Source: Pardosa pseudoannulata
Taxonomy: Eukaryota; Arthropoda; Arachnida; Araneae; Lycosidae
Assembly (NCBI GenBank): GCA_032207245.1
Contig: CM063506.1
Location: forward strand, 20,570,175-20,634,174
Direction: 5' to 3'
DNA length: 64,000 bases
Part shown: positions 58,301 through 64,000 of the stretch, piece after piece
Layout: each line of letters opens with the position of its first letter
Position numbering within the stretch: position 1 is the first letter of the stretch
Notes under the pieces: generated by a model
Database searches by the model: none
What the model saw: the letters and a program-made list of their open reading frames with translations, nothing else
Told to the model about the DNA's origin: nothing
Translations under genes and position numbers: made by a program

Positions 58301-59194
58301 TTAGAAATATATTTAAGTATTACATGCATTGCAAAAAACTAAACTAATTTACGCTAAAAATTAAAGTTAAATTACCGCAATGCTCGTTATACAAAATTGG
58401 ACTGGTAAAAGCAAGTTCATTTATGACTGCATAAAACATTTTAAAAACATAGAAAAGAAAATACATCTGAAATGAGAAAGGATATTGCTATTTTAAACTT
58501 TTTTTATTTTACTACAAAGACTTCACCCTGATAAGGAACTAGCTTATAAAAATCTCCTTTTCTTTGTAAAAATATACAGCGGCAATTTATACGATGGTTT
58601 AGGACACAATTTAGCATCAACATACCGGTCAAGTATGTCTTTACCAAATTATGAAACAATATGACAAGATTCACTAATGAATTTCGTGCATACATATGCA
58701 GATATATACACACAACTAAAGAAAAATTGATAAATATAACTGTCAAAATTAAGACTTTCGTCACTAACTTAAAAATTTAATTCAAATCTGAATCATTTCG
58801 AACAATGTGTCATTTATTGAAGCAACGTTATATTCCTTACTCTAAAAAGGACACAGAGGTCAACATTAAATAAAGGTATTTAAAGTAATAAATTATATAA
58901 CGTTAGGCACACTAAAGCTAAAAATAATAATAGTACTAAATAATGATCAAATTGACCATTTTGGAGTTTTGAGTTAGAATTTATGAATTTATACAGACTG
59001 TGATGTTTGTAAGTAAAACACATTAACGGTACATATAGAATGAGTATGAAAATTTCAGGCTCCGAAAAAAGTTCAGTTCATAATTAAACTTACCCAGAAT
59101 TACTAGCATTAGTAGCCCTAATGCTGTGTATCCTTAATTTATTTGCAATATCTTGCAATTCTTGAACAGACTTTCGCATACACTCATCACCCAT
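39662..59194 (-). CDS. TKT: Transketolase, complete, 11 exons, 624 aa
   Basis: Coding order on the - strand: 59194-59094, 56530-56413, 53290-53177, 51327-51230, 50504-50313, 49640-49513, 47932-47736, 44798-44477, 43433-43219, 40732-40516, 39834-39662. All introns are GT-AG, in frame, 1875 nt with stop. The enzyme moves two-carbon ketol units between sugar phosphates in the non-oxidative pentose phosphate pathway, using thiamine diphosphate and a divalent metal in the cytosol. Visible sites: GHPTSC (His35), GHAAP (His75), the ThDP motif GDGE (152-155) with metal-ligand Asn183 in [12 protein letters not shown] (215-218), a Pro/Ser-rich linker around 278-310, catalytic Glu368 in [26 protein letters not shown] and the C-terminal transketolase domain to KDA. 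Length equals animal cytosolic transketolase (about 623). No organelle targeting extension. All expected catalytic residues are present. Confidence 0.97.
40516..40732 (-). CDS. TKT: Transketolase exon 10
   Basis: Start of the C-terminal domain: [34 protein letters not shown] and [14 protein letters not shown]. Acceptor CTTTTAG, donor GTTAGT. Confidence 0.95.
41885..42260 (+). repeat. Candidate second tRNA-derived SINE family
   Basis: 'AGCCCAGTGGTGCTGGGGTAGTGC' has an A-box-like layout. 'AGATTCAAGATTCAATCCCTGG' some 30 bp on is B-box-like (compare GGTTCGANTCC). A body of about 300 bp with higher GC than its surroundings follows. It differs from the common SINE of this window. Only one copy is seen here, so this is tentative. 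Confidence 0.4.
43219..43433 (-). CDS. TKT: Transketolase exon 9
   Basis: Encodes [34 protein letters not shown] and [16 protein letters not shown], the rest of the pyrimidine domain with substrate phosphate-contact residues typical of the family. Acceptor TTTTAG, donor GTATTT. Confidence 0.95.
44477..44798 (-). CDS. TKT: Transketolase exon 8 (catalytic Glu)
   Basis: Largest exon. Encodes [49 protein letters not shown] with catalytic Glu368, [16 protein letters not shown] and GSHCGVSIG. Acceptor AATAG, donor GTATGG. Confidence 0.96.
46001..46137 (-). repeat. tRNA-like short insertion with 15-bp target duplication
   Basis: AAGAGCTGCTCATCT occurs at 46001-46015 and 46123-46137. The 107 bp between, read on the - strand, start CAAGGTCAAGGTAATTGGGT, contain TAGCGAAGTGG (an exact fit to the Pol III A-box pattern TRGCNNAGYGG), a CTTCAC...GTGAAG stem and a poor B-box-like stretch. 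This looks like a retroposed tRNA-derived sequence or short SINE of another family. Confidence 0.6.
46795..46816. repeat. Microsatellite (AT)n
   Basis: About 11 AT units inside a transketolase intron. Confidence 0.9.
47372..47417. repeat. Microsatellite (AT)n
   Basis: About 23 AT units, 320 bp downstream of exon 7 on the + strand axis, in intron 7. Confidence 0.9.
47736..47932 (-). CDS. TKT: Transketolase exon 7 (interdomain linker)
   Basis: Begins [20 protein letters not shown] (NWHGKP is a family motif), then a low-conservation Pro/Ser-rich linker ([20 protein letters not shown]) and YTLGEM leading into the pyrimidine-binding domain. Acceptor GATTTAG, donor GTAAGA. Confidence 0.94.
49076..49238 (-). 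repeat. SINE copy, - strand, near full length
   Basis: On the - strand: GGCCGAATAGTTAGTGATGA, B-box region GTGGGTTCAACTCCCA, GATGGCATGGTTGTTC, GGCTTTAAGCAGTAGGTCC, TTATTAGCCCTCATG and a 3' end CACTCCAAAACAAAA. Same family as 8781-8967. Confidence 0.85.
49513..49640 (-). CDS. TKT: Transketolase exon 6
   Basis: Encodes [20 protein letters not shown] and [18 protein letters not shown], the end of the ThDP-binding domain. Acceptor TTTACAG, donor GTAAGT. Confidence 0.95.
50313..50504 (-). CDS. TKT: Transketolase exon 5 (ThDP motif)
   Basis: Encodes [20 protein letters not shown] and [18 protein letters not shown], giving the GDG...N cofactor/metal-binding motif (Asp153, Asn183), then [14 protein letters not shown]. 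Acceptor AAATAAG, donor GTAAGC. Confidence 0.96.
51230..51327 (-). CDS. TKT: Transketolase exon 4
   Basis: Encodes [20 protein letters not shown] (the ATGSLGQGL ThDP-enzyme signature), then [12 protein letters not shown]. Acceptor TTCTAG, donor GTATAG. Confidence 0.95.
52067..52169 (-). repeat. Near-perfect foldback (46-nt arms)
   Basis: Left arm 52067-52112 (begins AATTTCTTATTAAACTG, contains CTAAAATCCTAGATAT) and right arm 52124-52169 match in inverted order at 42 of 46 positions around an 11-nt loop. In transcripts of the - strand (transketolase pre-mRNA), three of the four mismatches become G-U pairs. No target duplication is visible. Could be a small foldback MITE or a hairpin RNA. Confidence 0.8.
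53177..53290 (-). CDS. TKT: Transketolase exon 3
   Basis: 38 whole codons: [20 protein letters not shown], then [14 protein letters not shown]. Contains active-site His75. Acceptor ATTTCAG, donor GTAAGT. Confidence 0.95.
55318..55360. repeat. Compound microsatellite (TA)n(CA)n
   Basis: About 13 TA units followed by about 6 CA units. Confidence 0.9.
55557..55612 (-). repeat. SINE fragment, 3' end only
   Basis: TTTGGTTTGGTTTGAAGCATTATGGTCTAC is the reverse complement of the family 3' end (GTAGACC-TA-GC-CCAAACCAAA). It is cut off after about 55 bp. Confidence 0.6.
56413..56530 (-). CDS. TKT: Transketolase exon 2
   Basis: Acceptor ATTTTAG. Completes G34 and reads [20 protein letters not shown], then [19 protein letters not shown]. 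His35 is an active-site residue. Donor GTTAAC is atypical after position +2 but keeps frame. Confidence 0.95.
59094..59194 (-). CDS. TKT: Transketolase exon 1 (start codon)
   Basis: ATG at 59194-59192 gives [20 protein letters not shown], then [13 protein letters not shown], the usual animal transketolase N-terminus, so this start is well supported. Donor GTAAGT, splitting Gly34. Confidence 0.94.
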
Positions 59195-59400
59195 TTTACG
59201 AATTTAAAGGGATCGGCTCAAATATGTTTGTAACTGAGTGCTCCTACTGGGCTGTAAGCTAATTCACCAACGAATGCCGCTCGTTCACCGGCAAGTGGTA
59301 GAACGTAAAAACCACATGGGGTTGACGGCGTTGAAGACATCGGAAATCACACAGCCAATCAGATGAGCCGTACACATCATGACCTCCTTTCCAGTCCTAG
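59195..59400 (-). promoter_or_regulatory. Transketolase 5' UTR and promoter region
   Basis: Noticeably richer in GC and CpG than its surroundings. On the coding strand an inverted CCAAT box (CCAAT on + at 59355-59359) lies about 160 bp before the ATG. TCAGT within GCACTCAGTTAC (+ strand 59233-59237) fits the arthropod initiator TCAGTY and would give a 5' UTR of about 40 nt. No TATA box at the right distance. This is inference from motifs. Confidence 0.4.
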
Positions 59401-60307
59401 ATAAAACACAAATTATAGATAATGAGCATACGATATTCAAATCTTAAATTAATAACCGCTTGTAGTTTGAAGACTACAAGAAATAATTTGACATAAATAA
59501 TAGGAGTAATAACACGATAATATGTCGACCCTTTGAAATACAAGTACTAGCCTTTTAAATGTTTAATACATAGCAATTATAGAAGCTCTTAAAATGATGA
59601 CAGAAAATTATCTAAAAGTAATGGGACTGAATCGTTTATAAACTTCACCGTAGTTCAACTATATATTTAACACTGAGAATGCAGGCAATCAGGATCATAG
59701 TAATTAGAAAGAGGGTGAGAGTGACTGGCTCAAGTAATTTTCTGCACAAATGCCTAAAATAATTGCCGTACAAAGAGAAAAACTACTGACTAATTTATAA
59801 ATAGCAGAAGCTTCAGTTCATTCTTATATATGAGCCTTGGCAGAAAGAAAAAGACTATAGTTAGGATTTGATCGACGTGTTTAAGTCATTAATATTTTTA
59901 AAATATTGACAATGCACTTATAACTGAGATAAAAAAAGGTACTGCAGTAGACTTGTTTAATCATTCCAAATGGGAAGAAAGGGAATTCATTTGTAATTAT
60001 TTCCGAGGATTTTGATAGAAGAGAAAAATATTCAATTTTATTTAGGTTGTAAAGAATAATTAGTACAGGACTGGATCACTGAAACATCCTCCTGGGCTAT
60101 TCGACCATACCGGCCCCCAACTTATCTTTGTGGAAGACTAAGACTGTAAATGAACAAAATAATTCAGAATTTCAATATTATCAACGAAATAATTTTTAAA
60201 GCTGTTTTAACAAGACTTATCTTAAGTTGCTCTCTCTTTTTTAAGTTGCTCGGACGTCCTTGGTGAGTTTATTTTCTGTACACATCCAATTTCTTCATAC
60301 TTTCTCA

Positions 60308-60568
60308 TTATATACCTAGCAGTGGTAATTTATTAGCTTTTTCCAATTTATTGCTGTAATTTTCCATTTCTATGGATACTTCAATAATACAATTTCTCGT
60401 GTCTACTGGTAATGCTCTAGTTTTAGGTAAATTCTCAATTACCATAGCACGGATCTTCTGTACCAGCTCGTTATGTGCCACTTGTTCCGCTTTAGAGCAT
60501 TGTGTTCTGCTTGTCTCCATATATGTATTTTTAAAACGTTTTCTACAGTTCATTACAATTTTGATCAT
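60308..60568 (-). CDS. Unassigned 86-codon ORF
   Basis: ATG to TAA frame, MIKIVMNCRKRFKNTYMETS...KAEQVAHNELVQKIRAMVIE...RALPVDTRNCIIEVSIEMEN and a hydrophilic end. The composition is balanced (Lys/Glu/Arg-rich, normal codons), unlike the low-complexity frames elsewhere. I recognise no family. It has no visible promoter and could be one exon of a spliced gene or a transposon remnant. Confidence 0.3.
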   Translation of the reverse strand: MIKIVMNCRKRFKNTYMETSRTQCSKAEQVAHNELVQKIRAMVIENLPKTRALPVDTRNCIIEVSIEMENYSNKLEKANKLPLLGI

Positions 60569-60689
60569 TACAAAGATAGTCTAAATATGGGAATCATTTT
60601 TAAATATGCAATAGGTATGCTCCTTTTACATACATTTCTTCGCGGAATAGGGGATTGTTGTCGCGTCCCTTTCGAGGTACCAACCCGGA

Positions 60690-60709
60690 GCCATCGTGAT
60701 CACGATGGC
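60690..60709. repeat. 20-bp perfect palindrome in GC-rich patch
   Basis: GCCATCGTGATCACGATGGC reads the same on both strands. It sits in a patch of about 130 bp (60640-60775) with many CpG and CCCG motifs, surrounded by very AT-rich DNA. Confidence 0.85.
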
Positions 60710-61090
60710 CCCGACTGACCCCGCGGTCCATCGAGCATTTGACCATTTGACGGCCTAGTCTGGCCCTGAAAATAATTACTATTCACAGAAAATTTAAAAT
60801 AATTTGACACATTTTCTGGCTTTTTTACGTTTTTGAATGACACTTTCAATTTACTGGGTTATAAACCCTTTGAAGATCGCAGATTATACACACTTATTAA
60901 ATTACTAATACTAATAATTTTGATAATTACTAATTTATTGTCTGCTCTTAAATGTTGACAGGATTTGCTGGATGTTGCACCAAAACGATGTAAAATAAGA
61001 GGAATAAGAACAGTAAGTATATGGACATCGTTAAAACTTTCAATTATTTTACTGGTTCTCAGTTTTTGAAATTTGATCTCTATTAATGTA

Positions 61091-61125
61091 GGTTGGTTTG
61101 GTTTTGGAGCACTATGGTCTATAAT
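61091..61125 (-). repeat. SINE fragment, 3' end only
   Basis: GGTTGGTTTGGTTTTGGAGC then ACTATGGTCTA is the reverse complement of the family 3' end. It is cut off at once. Confidence 0.6.
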
Positions 61126-62124
61126 GTAGGATCATTGTTTTTACGGACTCTCACTTTCCACCCCAGGCAACTTTTGGATGAGCTGTAAATTAGCTATATA
61201 CTGTATATGTGTCACATCTCATATCAATACCATATTTTCTCTGCTGAATTAGTTTATACTGCATACAACAGTTACCTCGAATCTTAGATGGATATAACAA
61301 TATTGTGAACTGATTGTGTATTCTTTCAGGGACTACAATGCCCTTAAAACAACTGTCTGCATAATGACCTCTATTATCTGATCTGATTTTTCTCACATAA
61401 AGTTCATATTTTTGTTAAACATCATGCGATGTCTTTAGGCTAAAACACGAAACAGAGGACATTTTATACTTGATATTGTTTTATTAATATGGGAAAACAG
61501 CTTTTCTCCACATAACCATTCATACATAAAAAAGAAAAATAGAATCAAAACATTTCAACAACTAATTAAGAAACAGAAAATTGTTCAAATACCTATATAG
61601 ATTATCGATAAATAACTATTCGAATTTTAAAAGCAAATATTTTTCCTATCGGAAACAGCTGTTCTAGAAAGTCTGTACTATTACTATGTAAAGCTAATTT
61701 TCTCTTCAATAAGTTTAAAATATTTTATAGTGAAATTTGAGCAAGGTATTTTTCAACTTTCCTGATTTTCACCACGAGTTATTCTTTTTCAAACATAACT
61801 GTTCAAAGGTAGAAATAAATTTTTAACGTCATAGTGATGAAATTTGACCTTGCAACTGTCATTGGTCTAATATTATGGGTTATACTTTCCGCTTTCGGTT
61901 AAGGAAGTATGTATAGGTGTTGTTTTGGTGACTAGTTCATAATCTCATAAAAGATTGCGAATCCATTTTTAAAATATTTGCTCTCATAAAATTTCTTGTG
62001 AAACATTTAATTGACTTTCTTAATCTTGCTGCATCATGTCACTTTATCATCTTTTATGATGTCGTTTTACTGCTGTTTAAAATGACATCAGTCGATTAAA
62101 AATCATAGCTGAGATGCGAAGTTG

Positions 62125-62126
<2 letters not shown>

Positions 62127-62189
<63 letters not shown>
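62127..62189. repeat. Microsatellite (AT)31
   Basis: More than 60 bp of uninterrupted AT repeat. Confidence 0.95.
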
Positions 62190-62191
<2 letters not shown>

Positions 62192-62390
62192 AAAGATGAA
62201 TGTTATGCTAATATAGTAATAGTGTTTTATGTATTTTCTCTAGTCATTTTGTCAAATATCGATTGATTGACTTAATTGAGTACAAATTAATAAATCCACA
62301 TAATATTATAAAATCGAGTTGTAGATAAATATCTGACACAAATACTTATATTGAATTTTTGTTATGAACAACTCAACCTTAAGTTTACTC

Positions 62391-62500
62391 TGACGACCGA
62401 GTTGGTAAAAAATTATCTGTCGGTACCAGAGTCGAGATTTAGATGGGAATTTTTGTAGTCTTTCGGAATCGACTTTAAATGGTGTGTCCCTGATATATAG
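62391..62500 (+). repeat. SINE copy, degraded
   Basis: 'GACGACCGAGTTGGTAAAAA', 'TCTGTCGGTACCAGAGTCG', 'GTAGTCTTTCGGAATCGACTTTAAATGGTGTGTCCC' follow the family order. The B box is lost. Confidence 0.6.
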
Positions 62501-62708
62501 GCGTCACATCAGTGATAAATTCAATCATGCACACGATCGAAGATTCCTAGGATTTTACGAACGTTAGCTCCTGCGACGCTAATTCAGCCCCCAATATCCT
62601 ACGCTGATTCGATACGAGTTGTGTAAACGGACTATTTTTAGTTGTTTTCAGGAGGGCGGCTCATATATAAACACTGACGAACGACAACATCCTCTATTTT
62701 GTGTCAAT

Positions 62709-63520
62709 ATACAGGTATAGGACAAAATAACAGGAACGCCAGTGAAAAAATAAAAACATTTAATTAGTAAGTGGGTGGACATCCTATGGCCTGAATGATA
62801 GCTTGCATTCGACGTGAGATCAATAAATAAAGATCTTGAACAAAGTTCATCGGAATTCGCACCCATTCCTCGTGCAGGGCAGTCTCGAGTTCAGATAGTG
62901 TGTGTGGAGGAGGAAACCTAGCACGGACTTTGTTCTCTAAATAACCCCACAAAATCACGATGATATTGAGATCAGAGGACACCATGTTAGATGTTCCACT
63001 TTATCATCCTGCTCATGTAACCATGTTTGAACAGAGTGTTTGAGGTGTGATCAGGGGCATTGTCATCTTGGCACCCACGACGTTCTCCCAGAAAGAGAGT
63101 CTGAAGATGATCTGCGAGAACGCTTCGATTATGGTCGTCTGTGATCATGCCCCTCAATACAACGAAAGGCCCTCAATCCGATGGAAGATATTGCACCATC
63201 ACAGAACCTCCTCCATGTTTCACGGTTTGAACAAGGCAATCAACATGAAATCTACTGCCGGTGTTCGCCAGAAGAACACACGTTCGGTTCTCTGAAATAA
63301 TGTAATTGAGGATTCACCAGACCAGATGACTTGTTCCCGTTGCAGTTGTAACCAGGGGTCAACTAGGTGGTCTCGGCATCACTGTAGTCTCTTCATACCA
63401 TTCCACGCTGAAGCTAACGGTTATGGAATAGCTACTCTGTCATGAATGTTCGCAGCATGCAACTCTCGTTGAATAGTTTTCACGGATACGGGGTCCAGGA
63501 GGTGGGTATTCATCTCTTAT
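62709..63520 (-). mobile_element. Second Tc1-like transposon, one end only
   Basis: The low-coordinate end has TATACAGGTATAGGACAAAA and then AACAGGAACGCC, a Tc1-type inverted end next to TA. I found no matching end near 63520, where similarity to a transposase stops, so the element lacks its 5' end. It is a different family from the copy at 25579. Confidence 0.75.
62764..63515 (-). pseudogene. Tc1-like transposase remnant with lost catalytic residues
   Basis: Pieces on the - strand: SVKTIQRELHAANIHDRVAI, LQREQVIWSGESSITLF, FFWRTPAV, and a clean C-terminal frame 62985-62764 (SSDLNIIVILWGYLENKVRA, PPPHTLSELETALHEEWVRI, ending QAIGCPPTY). The first catalytic position, usually Asp in WSDES, is Gly (GGT for GAT). 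The usual Glu of DLNIIE is Val. Frameshifts and stops lie between the pieces. Dead by both frame and active site. Confidence 0.82.
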
Positions 63521-64000
63521 AATTAAAAAAAAATCTTAAGGTTTTTTTTGTATGTATTTTGTTATTGCTGACCTTTCTACAGTTATTCTCTATGCATTAG
63601 TTTATCATTTGGCCATTGGTTCTGTTTGCAACAACACATGTTATTTAACTCTTTGGGCTCTAATGTCGAGTCTGACTCGACATCATATTTTTCAGCAAGT
63701 AAAACATTAGATGTAGCGGCAGTCGACACGGTTTTAAATTTAAGAATAATTAAATATGATTCTTTAATTCAATTAAAATTGATAGAGCGACAGTAAATTG
63801 ATCTAACTCAAACATTACTTTGGACCAGACAGCTGGGAATGAAGACAATCAATTTGGTGCGAAAAGGGTTAATTATCTCAAGATAAATAATTTGCGCTTT
63901 TACAAAGGTCATTTCAGTTTTTTAAAATAAAAGACTGGAAAACTGTTTACCTAGCTTATTACTTATTTACAACACTGCGTAAGCCAATAGTACAGGGAGA
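63521..64000. other. Right edge, nothing recognised
   Basis: AT-rich with an odd 'GTCGAGTCTGACTCGACATC' inverted repeat near 63666-63685 (GTCGAGTC/GACTCGAC). No gene seen. Confidence 0.5.

Larger units (their letters stand above)
53291..59093 (-). other. Transketolase introns 1-2
   Basis: Apart from exon 2: a TA/CA microsatellite at 55318-55360, a SINE 3' fragment at 55557-55612, and a nearby B-box-like stretch (revcomp GTGTTCAACTCCC near 55532). No other gene seen. Open frames here lack any recognisable similarity. Confidence 0.65.
59401..62700. other. Right flank, mostly unassigned
   Basis: Contains an unassigned ORF (60308-60568, -), a GC-rich patch with a palindrome (60640-60775), a SINE tail (61091-61125), a long (AT)n tract (62127-62189) and a degraded SINE (62391-62500). 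No other supported gene. Confidence 0.6.

Noticed and set aside
61190..61396. 68-codon frame on the - strand with Cys and Arg
   Set aside because: It begins with GTG and has no ATG in frame nearby. No family resemblance.
62764..63515. Intact transposase gene at the right edge
   Set aside because: Only the C-terminal piece is clean. Upstream parts are in different frames with stops and lost catalytic residues.

Overview
This is an AT-rich eukaryotic window whose two recognisable host genes are split into many short exons by long introns. GT-AG junctions, arthropod-style transposons (Tc1-like, piggyBac-like, pogo/Tigger-like, non-LTR) and about a dozen copies of one tRNA-derived SINE fit an arthropod nuclear genome. 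A chelicerate such as a spider is my best guess, from intron size, repeat style and AT content, but the sequence does not prove it.

Layout. From 870 to 32792 on the + strand lie twelve coding exons of an SLC6-family Na+/Cl- dependent transporter of the GABA/taurine/creatine/betaine type. It is cut at the left edge: the exon or exons for the N-terminus and TM1 are outside the window, while TM2 to TM12 and the stop codon are present. From 59194 down to 39662 on the - strand lie eleven exons of a complete cytosolic transketolase of 624 codons. I joined all exons by hand, and every junction keeps frame. The two genes converge, with about 6.9 kb between their stop codons and no recognisable gene in between. 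From 59195 to the right edge there is the transketolase promoter region, one unassigned short ORF, a GC-rich island with a 20-bp perfect palindrome, a long (AT)n tract and a dead Tc1-like element.

The introns and flanks hold the accessory content. These are a 5'-truncated non-LTR retrotransposon with a 15-bp target-site duplication (6820-7320), a short piggyBac derivative with intact TTAA ends (10695-11617), a near full-length Tc1-like element with about 29-bp inverted ends (25579-26814), a pogo/Tigger-like transposase tail in a long open frame (29726-30268), SINE copies in both orientations, a separate tRNA-like insertion with a 15-bp duplication (46001-46137), a near-perfect 103-nt foldback in a transketolase intron (52067-52169), a tandem pair of related hairpins (21727-21862), and several dinucleotide microsatellites.

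The two host genes have no evident functional link: one is a plasma-membrane solute transporter, the other a pentose-phosphate enzyme. I saw no sign of a new multi-gene system, CRISPR array, rRNA or genuine tRNA gene. The most interesting signals are the small foldback structures, the Tigger-like tail frame, and the C-terminal Ser-Lys-Leu of the transporter.
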